A DNA stretch of 64,000 nt from Psychroserpens luteus. GTDB taxonomy: Bacteria > Bacteroidota > Bacteroidia > Flavobacteriales > Flavobacteriaceae. The translations under genes and the position numbers were made by a program. The notes beneath the pieces were generated by a model. The model was not told where the DNA came from, did not search any database, and worked only from the letters and a program-made list of their open reading frames with translations. Position 1 is the first letter of the stretch. The number at the start of each line of letters is the position of its first letter. Positions 36,203 through 43,502 of this stretch are shown here, in pieces. Location: positions 496,001-560,000 of the forward strand of contig NZ_JADILU010000002.1 of assembly GCF_015319355.1 (NCBI RefSeq), read 5' to 3'.

Positions 36203-37231
36203 ATGGACGACCTTTTTATGAAATCCATGCTTGCAGATTATAGTGCAGATACATTAAAAGGTATTCATAATTTTATTCCAGATAAAGAACCAAAAAAATA
36301 CTTGTATGATCTTATTTCTGATTACCCAAATCGAGGAGGTAAAGGCTTTAGGCCTGGATTATGCATTGCAACTACCGTAGCTTATGGAGGCAAAAAAGAA
36401 GACGCCAGCCATAGTGCAATTTGTTTAGAATTACTCCACAATGCATTTCTAGTGCATGATGATTGTGAAGATGAAAGTTATATAAGAAGAGGCAAACCCA
36501 CGCTTCATGAAATGACCAATAAGGCAATTGCTATAAACCTTGGAGATGCTATGCAAGCTCTAGCTTTGCAACCTTTAATAAAAAATCAACAAACTTTAGG
36601 TGACAAAGTAGCTTTGAGTATTTATTCTGAAATTCAACATTTAGTTTTAGAGTCTGTAGAAGGACAAGCCATGGAATTAGGATGGAGAAAAGACAATGTT
36701 TGTAATTTAAAAGAGTGCGATTATTTACAGATGATTCTGAAAAAAACCTGTTGGTACACTTGTATTCATCCCATACGAATTGGCGCCATTATTGGATCTA
36801 AAGGAAAAATTAATCCTGATATTTTTAATCGATTAGGCTATTTTATGGGTACTTCTTTTCAAATTCAAGATGATGTTTTAAACTTAGTCGCTAATGAAGA
36901 TAAATATGGAAAAGAAATATGTGGCGATATTATAGAAGGAAAAAGAACACTCATGCTAATTCATTTGTTAGAAAATTGCAAAGTATCAGAGTTTAAAAAG
37001 ATTAAAAAATTTCTTTCCTTTCCTATTATAGCAAGAAAACATGATGAAGCTATAGAGATTTTACATTTAATGCATCATTATGAATCTATTGAATACGCTA
37101 AAAAAATATCTAAAAATTTAGCTGGAGCAGCTTTAAAAGAATTTTATACCGTTTTTTCCAGATTACCAGAAACGAAAGACAAAACATTAATTGAGAGTAT
37201 TATTCTTTACATGATTAATAGAGATTATTAA
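36203..37231 (+). CDS. Polyprenyl diphosphate synthase (GGPP/FPP-synthase family)
   Basis: 342 residues. The first Asp-rich motif is complete: LVHDDCEDESYIRRGKPTLHE (DDxxD); upstream is GGKGFRPGLC, the IPP-binding GKxxRP. The second Asp-rich region reads FQIQDDVLNL, with Asn in the last position, as in some GGPP synthases. The enzyme condenses IPP with allylic diphosphates in the cytoplasm. Chain length cannot be fixed, but residues before the first motif (CLELLHNAFLVHDD) are small to medium. It is followed after 3 nt by a geranylgeranyl-reductase-like gene, suggesting a reduced C15-C20 isoprenoid product. Confidence 0.9.
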   Translation: MDDLFMKSMLADYSADTLKGIHNFIPDKEPKKYLYDLISDYPNRGGKGFRPGLCIATTVAYGGKKEDASHSAICLELLHNAFLVHDDCEDESYIRRGKPTLHEMTNKAIAINLGDAMQALALQPLIKNQQTLGDKVALSIYSEIQHLVLESVEGQAMELGWRKDNVCNLKECDYLQMILKKTCWYTCIHPIRIGAIIGSKGKINPDIFNRLGYFMGTSFQIQDDVLNLVANEDKYGKEICGDIIEGKRTLMLIHLLENCKVSEFKKIKKFLSFPIIARKHDEAIEILHLMHHYESIEYAKKISKNLAGAALKEFYTVFSRLPETKDKTLIESIILYMINRDY

Positions 37232-37234
37232 AAT

Positions 37235-38701
37235 ATGATAACCGTTAGACCTAAAATAGATTATGATTGTGATGTGCTTATTGTTGGTGGAGGACCAGCA
37301 GGAAGTGGTCTGGCATTTCATTTGGCTTCAAAAGGAATTAAAGTTATTGTTGTAGAAGCAGGTGTGTTTCCTAGAGATAAAATTTGTGGTGATGGTGTGA
37401 GTCCAATTGCGCTTGCAGAACTAGAAAAAATGGGAATTACTGGAACCAAAAAGTTTAAAAAAGCAAACGAAATAAAAAAAGTAGGCTTGTTTTTAAAAGA
37501 CAGTAAAGCCTTTATTGATCTTTCAAAACCCGATAATCTTCCATTTCATGCTAGAATAATTCCGAGAATAGAACTTGATAATTGGATCTATGAAGCAGCA
37601 AAAAAAGCAGGAGCTACTTACATACAAGGCACACGAGTGATCAATTATTCCATAACCTCTAATTTAGCTTTAGTAGAATTAAAAAATGCTGATAAGATCT
37701 TTTCACTTAAAGCAAAACTAATCGTTGGTGCAGATGGAAGCAACTCTACAATAGCTCGAAAATTACATGACAGAAAACCACAAGACGACTACCAATTACT
37801 CGGTTTGCGTGCTTATTACAAAAATGTAAATGGACCAAGAGATCGTGTAGATATTTATTTTAATGAAGGAGGTTTTCCTGGTATTTTTTGGATGTTTCCG
37901 AAGGGAGAAAACGGAGCAAATATTGGAATTGCAATGATTTCAAAAACATTTCCGCATAAACCACCACATATTAAAGACTTATTGATGACTCATATTTCTA
38001 ATAATCCTGATATTTTAGAACGGATAGGACCAGGAGAAATCGAAGGAAAAATAGATGGTTGGCCAATTACATTTTTTAATGCGAAACAAAAAATTGTAGC
38101 TGATAGGCTAATGTTAGTAGGTGAGGCTGCAGGTTTAATTAACCCATTGAGTGGTGATGGCATTCAATATGCTTTGATAAGTGCTAATTGGGCATCAAAA
38201 ACTATTGAAAAATGTGTAAAAACACATGACTTTACTTCAGAGGCTTTAGATGCATATACAAAACAAGTCAATCAAAATGTTGGCTATGATTTTGCTTTAT
38301 CAGATTTACTAGTGCAGTTTCCAAGAAATAAATCGTTTACTAAAGTCTGGATGACGATTTTAACCGTTATGATAGAGCGTGCAAAAACAGATAAGCAATA
38401 TGCCGATATTGTTGCAGGTATTTTTGAAGGGACTTATCCTTCATATAAAGCACTTACAGGAGATTTTATAATAAAATCTTTAAAGCAAGGAGGTATAGAA
38501 ATTGGAAAAGCATTAACAAATAGCTTAATAAATCCAAGCGATACAATAAATACAAGTATTGAAGTTACTCAGCAATTATTTAAGCTAATTGAAGATTTAA
38601 AAGCACACCCTAAAGCACATTTAAATTGGGTAGGTGATACTGCTTCCAAAGTTTTTACTGTAGCAAAACATGCAGCTAAAAGCAACCCTATAGCTAAATA
38701 A
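37235..38701 (+). CDS. Geranylgeranyl-reductase-family FAD oxidoreductase
   Basis: 488 residues. The N-terminal dinucleotide-binding motif is VLIVGGGPAGSGLAFHLASK; next the family string FPRDKICGDGVSPIALAELE, with its conserved Cys; then LIVGADGSNSTIARKL and the FAD-contact LMLVGEAAGLINPLSGDGIQ. The C-terminal 110 residues (PSYKALTGDF onward) are helical. Members reduce the double bonds of prenyl chains on lipids, chlorophyll or quinones. As the last gene of the operon it probably acts on the product of the preceding prenyl synthase. No obvious acceptor or cyclase gene is present. Confidence 0.88.
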   Translation: MITVRPKIDYDCDVLIVGGGPAGSGLAFHLASKGIKVIVVEAGVFPRDKICGDGVSPIALAELEKMGITGTKKFKKANEIKKVGLFLKDSKAFIDLSKPDNLPFHARIIPRIELDNWIYEAAKKAGATYIQGTRVINYSITSNLALVELKNADKIFSLKAKLIVGADGSNSTIARKLHDRKPQDDYQLLGLRAYYKNVNGPRDRVDIYFNEGGFPGIFWMFPKGENGANIGIAMISKTFPHKPPHIKDLLMTHISNNPDILERIGPGEIEGKIDGWPITFFNAKQKIVADRLMLVGEAAGLINPLSGDGIQYALISANWASKTIEKCVKTHDFTSEALDAYTKQVNQNVGYDFALSDLLVQFPRNKSFTKVWMTILTVMIERAKTDKQYADIVAGIFEGTYPSYKALTGDFIIKSLKQGGIEIGKALTNSLINPSDTINTSIEVTQQLFKLIEDLKAHPKAHLNWVGDTASKVFTVAKHAAKSNPIAK

Positions 38702-38868
38702 AAGTTTTAAAATGATTTGTTTAATTGCCCAAGTTCTGTATCATTTATAACAGAGAATTTCAGTATTGATAAAAATAAATAATTGCCCATTTACAAAAAA
38801 TTTTAAAAATTAATTTCAGGATTTTGAAGCGTTAAATTGTTTTATAAGTATAACCAAATATTATAATT

Positions 38869-39555
38869 ATGAAAAAGTTACTCTGTATTGTATTCGCATT
38901 ATTGATTTTTAATTGTTCAAACGACGATGATCTTCGTCCCTTAGAATTCACACAAGACATAGACCTTACAGTATTTAATTCTGAACTTTCAGTAGTAGCA
39001 AACTTAGAAAATGGTGTTGCTGTTTTAGATATTACAGAGCAGCTTGGCGTTGAAGTATTTTACGGTATTGAGTATGGTGGAGGTTTTATATTTCATGTAG
39101 ATGAAACCGACGGAACGCTAATGGTAGCTACAGATTATTCTACTATTGGTACGAAGTCCTGGGGAGATCATTTCGATTTGACCAATAGTGCTTTAATTGG
39201 TGACGGACTCGCAAACACACAACAAATAGTTGATGGAAACCTTAACGATAATAGCAATGTTGCCAACGGTTTTGAGTTTGGGAGTGATGATTATGTTTTT
39301 AAGATTGTCTCAGATTTAGAGTATCGAGATCATGATGATTGGTTCATACCAAGTAGTGGTTCTATGAAAGCTATATTTGATAATGTCCACACACAAGATT
39401 TAGGTGATTTTGATGAAACTCTTTTTTATTGGACATCAACAAAAGAAGGCTATAATCCTTATGTGATGAGTTTTAATGGGAATTTTTTCGGCGGAAACAG
39501 TTTTTTAGGAACTTGTTTTGATTCTAATGCAGTTTTAATAGCTAGAAAATTTTAA
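38869..39555 (+). CDS. DUF1566-like lipoprotein
   Basis: 228 residues, lipoprotein signal with FNCS (Cys16). The body has the pattern YGGGFIFHVDETDGTLMVAT, HDDWFIPSSGSMKAIFDNV and LFYWTSTKEGYN, which is that of exported DUF1566-type or fibrobacter-paralog domains (a C-lectin-like fold). It is probably a surface-binding lipoprotein. It has its own promoter gap (167 nt from the preceding operon) and a strong terminator at 39621-39656. Confidence 0.7.
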   Translation: MKKLLCIVFALLIFNCSNDDDLRPLEFTQDIDLTVFNSELSVVANLENGVAVLDITEQLGVEVFYGIEYGGGFIFHVDETDGTLMVATDYSTIGTKSWGDHFDLTNSALIGDGLANTQQIVDGNLNDNSNVANGFEFGSDDYVFKIVSDLEYRDHDDWFIPSSGSMKAIFDNVHTQDLGDFDETLFYWTSTKEGYNPYVMSFNGNFFGGNSFLGTCFDSNAVLIARKF

Positions 39556-39620
39556 TTGATTTAGGAATTGTAAAATTGATTATAATAAAACATTAAAATT
39601 AGTTTGAAAGTTTATAATTT

Positions 39621-39656
39621 AAAGGTTGTCCTGTTTTTGGGCAGCCTTTTTTATTT
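39621..39656 (+). terminator. Intrinsic terminator before the defence island
   Basis: Eleven-base-pair stem AAAGGTTGTCC/GGGCAGCCTTT with two G-U pairs, 7-nt loop and a T-rich tail. It insulates the defence island from the upstream lipoprotein gene. Confidence 0.85.
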
Positions 39657-39760
39657 TATGTTGAAGGTGAGATTTAATTGTTTGTTTTTTTTTTTTTTTT
39701 GATAAAAGTTTCTTTACGGTTGTAATGAAGTCGATTTTACAGTTTATTAGTTCTTAATTT

Positions 39761-39850
39761 GAGGGACAAGATTCATGAATCCTTTTTATTAAAATAAAAG
39801 AGAGTGAATAAAGGACGTAAAGAGAGAAGTGGAATGTGTGTGTGGAATGG
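39761..39850. repeat. Dispersed intergenic repeat, copy 1
   Basis: Begins GAGGGACAAGATTCATGAAT (containing the 12-bp palindrome GATTCATGAATC) and continues with recognisable agreement to copy 2 at 63141, including ACGT, GAG-GAAG and GGAATGTGTG/TGTGGAAT blocks. Diverged but clearly related; both copies are intergenic. Confidence 0.6.
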
Positions 39851-39933
39851 TTTTGTTGACTATGTGTTAATAAATTACAGTTTTTACTTTAATATTTCTA
39901 ATAAAATCATATTAATAAAACTTAATTTGCAAT

Positions 39934-40749
39934 ATGGCATTTTTAAGTGGAAATAAATTAGAAAAAGCGTTAGAAAAGGCTCTAGGTGATCAGTTTAAAT
40001 CTGAAAGAATTAAACAACTTTCATATGAACTATCTTTAGGGGATGAAGTTTTTTTAACAGATTCTAAAGATGGGAAACCAGAAATACTAAATGAAAATAA
40101 TAGAGTTATAGAAATAAACCCTGGTCAGTTTGCTCTTTTACTTGCAGATGAAAAGATATCAATGCCTGATAATAAGTTGGGATTGATTTCTATTAAAGCT
40201 AGTGAAAAACTTAAAGGCTTATTAAATGTTTCAGGATTTCATGTGGATCCAGGTTTTAATGGGCAACTTTTGTTTTCAGTGTATAATGCTGGGCCATCAA
40301 AAATTACATTAAAAAAGGGCAATCCATATTTTTTAATTTGGTTTGCTGATATTACGGAATCATTAAACAATGAAGAAGTTTATAGTTCTAAAAGTAATAC
40401 ACATCAAAATCAAAGCGGTATTCCTACAAAGTATTTAGATTCTCTAAAAAGAGGGGAGTTAGCTTCTCCTAATATTTTGCTTGAAAAAATTAAAAGCATT
40501 AAATCTGAGTTAGAAAGACATTGGTGGGCAATTGGCATAATTTTAGCAGTATCTATTGCAGCTTGTACAAGATTTTATTGGCAAAAAACTACTTATGAAG
40601 AAGGCTTCAATGATGGGTACAATAAAAAAGAAATAGAAGAGAAGGTTGATAAAAAAGTTGATTTAATTTTCAACAACAAAATGGATAGTATAATTGACTC
40701 AAAATTTCGTAAATTAGAGAAAAAGATTGATACGACAATAGTAAAATAA
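39934..40749 (+). CDS. Membrane-anchored dUTPase/dCTP-deaminase-fold protein
   Basis: 271 residues. Residues 1-145 have the dUTPase/dCTP deaminase trimer fold: SYELSLGDEVF, INPGQFALLLADEKISMP, VSGFHVDPGFNGQLLFSVYN and KKGNPYFLIWFADI. Compared with dCTP deaminase, the RSSxAR stretch reads KASEKLK and the catalytic Glu is replaced by Ser115, while Asp105 is kept, so normal deaminase activity is doubtful. A membrane helix (about 197-214) and a charged coiled coil (230-271) follow, an unusual architecture. It is the first gene of the defence island, 1 nt before the MazG-like gene. Role inferred: nucleotide hydrolysis or nucleotide sensing at the membrane. Confidence 0.75.
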   Translation: MAFLSGNKLEKALEKALGDQFKSERIKQLSYELSLGDEVFLTDSKDGKPEILNENNRVIEINPGQFALLLADEKISMPDNKLGLISIKASEKLKGLLNVSGFHVDPGFNGQLLFSVYNAGPSKITLKKGNPYFLIWFADITESLNNEEVYSSKSNTHQNQSGIPTKYLDSLKRGELASPNILLEKIKSIKSELERHWWAIGIILAVSIAACTRFYWQKTTYEEGFNDGYNKKEIEEKVDKKVDLIFNNKMDSIIDSKFRKLEKKIDTTIVK

Positions 40750-40750
40750 A

Positions 40751-41332
40751 ATGGTAGATTTAAAATCAAATAAAACGAGTTTCAATTCAACTTTTCATAA
40801 AAATGAAGAGTTACCAAACTCTTTTTTAGTAAATTTTAATGAAATTAAAAAAGAAGGAAAAGAGTTTGTGAGAATTTCAATAGATGGAACTCAGATTGGT
40901 GATGTTATAGATGATAATTCTTATGAAAAAGATTTTTATAGATATCATGATGTCTTTCATTATACTTTTGCGACAATGTTAAACTGGTCTCCATGTACAA
41001 GAGCGATGTTAGGAAGGAAACGTAAAAGCATTCCAATTATTGATGAATATGAAGATGGAGCGAGAGCAACTATAACTGAAGAGGCAATTTCGTTAATTCT
41101 ATTCAATGAAGCTAAGCGTACTAATTTATTTGAAAATAGAAAGGTTAGTAAAACTATTTTAAAAATAATTAAGCAAATGACGGAACCTTTTGAAGTTAGA
41201 GTTAAAACTGAAAAAGAGTGGGAAAAAGCTATATTGAAAGGCTATAGTTTATTTAAAAAATTAGTTGCTAATAGAGGTGGGGAAATTGAATTTAATTTGG
41301 ATAATAGAAATGCTATTTATCTAAATAATTAA
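40751..41332 (+). CDS. MazG-C-like NTP pyrophosphohydrolase
   Basis: 193 residues. The all-alpha NTP-pyrophosphatase pattern is visible: FYRYHDVFHYTFATMLNWSP, then RAMLGRKRKS, then IDEYEDGARATITEEAISLI, whose Glu/Asp residues provide the metal site. The arrangement 'HDVFH...WSP..RAMLGRKRKS' is that of the MazG C-terminal-like family seen next to DNA-base-modification genes. The enzyme would remove pyrophosphate from a (modified) dNTP. It directly follows the dUTPase-fold gene and ends 30 nt before an intrinsic terminator. Confidence 0.75.
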   Translation: MVDLKSNKTSFNSTFHKNEELPNSFLVNFNEIKKEGKEFVRISIDGTQIGDVIDDNSYEKDFYRYHDVFHYTFATMLNWSPCTRAMLGRKRKSIPIIDEYEDGARATITEEAISLILFNEAKRTNLFENRKVSKTILKIIKQMTEPFEVRVKTEKEWEKAILKGYSLFKKLVANRGGEIEFNLDNRNAIYLNN

Positions 41333-41361
41333 TCTTGTTAGTTAGAATATAATAATATATT

Positions 41362-41383
41362 AAACTAGCCTAGCTAGTTTTTT
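41362..41383 (+). terminator. Intrinsic terminator inside the defence island
   Basis: AAACTAGC/GCTAGTTT, an 8-bp stem with a CTA loop, followed by a TTT tract. It lies between the MazG-like gene and the TTG-started gene at 41401, leaving only 17 nt to that start, so downstream genes depend on readthrough or on a promoter within the preceding gene. Confidence 0.7.
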
Positions 41384-41400
41384 CATTTAAAAAGAAAATA

Positions 41401-42399
41401 TTGGAATTAATAATAAAAAAAAGTCTGCCAAAAAAATCTGTTGTTTATGATACTTATTGGAAATTTGCAGTAGAACGACAGAATATTTTTTTTAATAGAT
41501 TGAATAACGAAACAGTTTGGTCAAATGATGAAATATTATTGAAACATAAATTCACAAATGCATACAGAGCGTCAGATAGAGTAAGTCAATATTTAATTAA
41601 AGAGGTTATCTATAATCATAGTCAAGAAGACAAAGAGGTTTTATTTAGAATTTTATTATTTAAAACATTCAATAAGATTCAAACTTGGGAATTGCTGACA
41701 AAACGTTTAGGTCAAATTTCTTTTAGAGATTATAGTTTTAAAAAATATGACAATATTCTCACGAATATAATGAATTCAGGAAGCGCTATATATTCAGGAG
41801 CATATATAATGACTTCAGGTAGAAGTAGGTTTGGACATTCAAAAAAACATCGTAATCACTTAAAATTAATTGAGTTTATGATGAATGATAATTTAGATGA
41901 GAAGATTAGAGGTTTAAGTGATATGAGTAGTTTATTTACTCTCTTGAAATCATATCCAACCATAGGGAATTTTTTAGCTTATCAATATACTACTGATATA
42001 AATTATAGTGAACTCTGTGACTTTGATGAAATGGATTTTGTGTTTCCAGGACCAGGAGCTTTGGATGGAATTAAGAAATGCTTCTCGAATTATGGTGAAT
42101 ATAATGAAAGTGATTTAATAAAATATGTTACTGAAGTTCAAGATAGTGAATTTAATAGACTGGAATTAGAATTCAAAAATCTATGGGGACGCAAACTTCA
42201 GCTTATAGATTGTCAAAATCTTTTTTGTGAAGTGGATAAATATTCTCGAGTAGCTCATCCTGATGTGAATGGTATTTCTGGTAGAAAAAGAATAAAACAG
42301 AAATTTAGAGCAACAAATAATCCCATATCATATTGGTATCCACCAAAATGGGGGATTAATGAATTAATTTTAAATGAAAATGAAAATGAAAAAATCTAA
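41401..42399 (+). CDS. DNA base hypermodification-type protein (HMUDK-helical / AGPT-pyrophosphorylase-like)
   Basis: 332 residues with a TTG start; the first ATG is far inside conserved sequence. The features match the helical family of 5-hmdU DNA kinase and alpha-glutamyl/putrescinyl-thymine pyrophosphorylase-like proteins: NAYRASDRVSQYLIKEVIY, ILLFKTFNKIQTWELL, SGRSRFGHSKKHRNHLKLIE, TIGNFLAYQYTTDINYSEL and the DNA-glycosylase-like turn VFPGPGALDGIKKCF. Phage members act on modified pyrimidines in DNA. Here it opens the second transcription block, followed by thsB with a 26-nt overlap. Assignment is by motif memory; no search was possible. Confidence 0.7.
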   Translation: MELIIKKSLPKKSVVYDTYWKFAVERQNIFFNRLNNETVWSNDEILLKHKFTNAYRASDRVSQYLIKEVIYNHSQEDKEVLFRILLFKTFNKIQTWELLTKRLGQISFRDYSFKKYDNILTNIMNSGSAIYSGAYIMTSGRSRFGHSKKHRNHLKLIEFMMNDNLDEKIRGLSDMSSLFTLLKSYPTIGNFLAYQYTTDINYSELCDFDEMDFVFPGPGALDGIKKCFSNYGEYNESDLIKYVTEVQDSEFNRLELEFKNLWGRKLQLIDCQNLFCEVDKYSRVAHPDVNGISGRKRIKQKFRATNNPISYWYPPKWGINELILNENENEKI

Positions 42400-42868
42400 A
42401 AATGTTTTTATCAGTCATTACGGAAAAGAGGATAAAAAAGTTCAAAGACTAAAAGAAAGGTTTGCAGAAAAAGGTTATAGTATTCGTAATTATTCGGTTG
42501 ACAGCACAAAACATACTAGAAAAAAAAGACCAAGTGATGAGCTGATTAAAAGATTTTTGAGAAGACAAATTAGTTGGTCTAGTTCACTTATTTGTATGAT
42601 TGGACCAAAAACTCATACTAGAGATTGGGTAAATTATGAAATAAAAGCTGCTCACAGACAAGGCAAAAAAATTGTTGGAATATATACTCACGGTAATAAT
42701 GATAATGTCCCATTACCAGAAGCCTTTAAAAAATATGGAGGTTCAGTAATCGGTTGGAATTCTATTGATAAATTAATGGATATTATGAATGATAAAAAAT
42801 TTCCTGTAGAGAGTCCAGAAGGTAGCTCACGCACATCTATGTATTCAGTTTCAGATTCTAACTGTTAA
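42374..42868 (+). CDS. thsB: Thoeris TIR-like protein ThsB
   Basis: 164 residues. The MTH538/ThsB-type TIR fold: NVFISHYGKEDKKVQRLKERF at the N-terminus, a basic loop (KHTRKKRPSDE), SSLICMIGPKTHTRDWVNYEI with the presumed catalytic Glu89, and KKIVGIYTHG. In Thoeris, ThsB senses infection and makes a cyclic ADP-ribose isomer from NAD+ that activates ThsA. Starts at 42380 and 42386 are alternatives in the ATGAAAATGAAAATG run that overlaps the previous stop. It is 2 nt before the Nmad2 gene, which separates it from thsA. Confidence 0.88.
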   Translation: MKMKMKKSKNVFISHYGKEDKKVQRLKERFAEKGYSIRNYSVDSTKHTRKKRPSDELIKRFLRRQISWSSSLICMIGPKTHTRDWVNYEIKAAHRQGKKIVGIYTHGNNDNVPLPEAFKKYGGSVIGWNSIDKLMDIMNDKKFPVESPEGSSRTSMYSVSDSNC

Positions 42869-42870
42869 AA

Positions 42871-43497
42871 ATGAATTATTTTTCTTATGTCGTTGAGCAT
42901 GATTATGGTTTAGCTCCCAATCCATTTGGTGGTTATTGCTCTTTGGCTGTTTGCAAGCCAGGTATAAGAGGTAGCAAAAATTTAAATATAGGAGATTGGA
43001 TAATTGGTACTGGTGGAAAAAAACTCAAAAGTGAAAATCACATAATTTATTTAATGCAAGTTTCTGAAAAATTGAACTTCAATAGTTATTATACAGATAA
43101 ACGGTTTCAATATAAAAAACCAATTTCAAATGGGAGTTTAGTTCAAATATTTGGTGATAATTTTTACTTCAAAGATACTGAAACAGATCAATGGAGCCAA
43201 GATATATCAGCTCACTCTTTTAAGAATAAAGAGAAACATATTAAAATTGATACAAGTTCGGAAATAGTACTTATTGGCCAGGAATTTTATTATTTTGGAG
43301 ATATGTCTATAGAGATTCCCGATGAATTTAAAGCAATTTGTAAGAAAGGTCCAGGTATGAAATATAAAGAATTGGAAGAAATCGGAACATTATTTGTTAA
43401 ATGGATTCAAAATTCATTTGGAGAAGGTATCATAGGAGATCCAATTAGTTGGAAAGAATATGATTCAGTACACAATCAATACAAATTGGAAATCTAA
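42871..43497 (+). CDS. Nmad2-domain protein (nucleotide modification associated)
   Basis: 208 residues. The Nmad2 signature is present: VVEHDYGLAPNPFGGYCSLA followed by VCKPGIRG and LNIGDWIIGTGGKK, then VSEKLNFNSYYTDKRFQ and LIGQEFYYFGDMSIEIP. The domain was defined by comparative genomics in clusters for DNA base modification; its activity is unknown, but it has the look of a small modified-base or nucleotide-binding fold. It lies between thsB and thsA (2 and 5 nt away), so it is almost certainly a third component of this Thoeris operon. Confidence 0.8.
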   Translation: MNYFSYVVEHDYGLAPNPFGGYCSLAVCKPGIRGSKNLNIGDWIIGTGGKKLKSENHIIYLMQVSEKLNFNSYYTDKRFQYKKPISNGSLVQIFGDNFYFKDTETDQWSQDISAHSFKNKEKHIKIDTSSEIVLIGQEFYYFGDMSIEIPDEFKAICKKGPGMKYKELEEIGTLFVKWIQNSFGEGIIGDPISWKEYDSVHNQYKLEI

Positions 43498-43502
43498 AAA
43501 AA

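Larger units (their letters stand above)
39556..39933. other. 378-nt region upstream of the defence island
   Basis: Holds the terminator at 39621, a run of 16 T at 39685-39700, and copy 1 of a dispersed repeat (39761-39850). The promoter of the island must lie between about 39850 and 39933; nothing there matches TAnnTTTG convincingly. Confidence 0.5.

Noticed and set aside
39685-39700. Run of 16 T as a possible terminator or slippery site
   Set aside because: There is no stem in front of it and the real terminator lies at 39621-39656; simple homopolymer.
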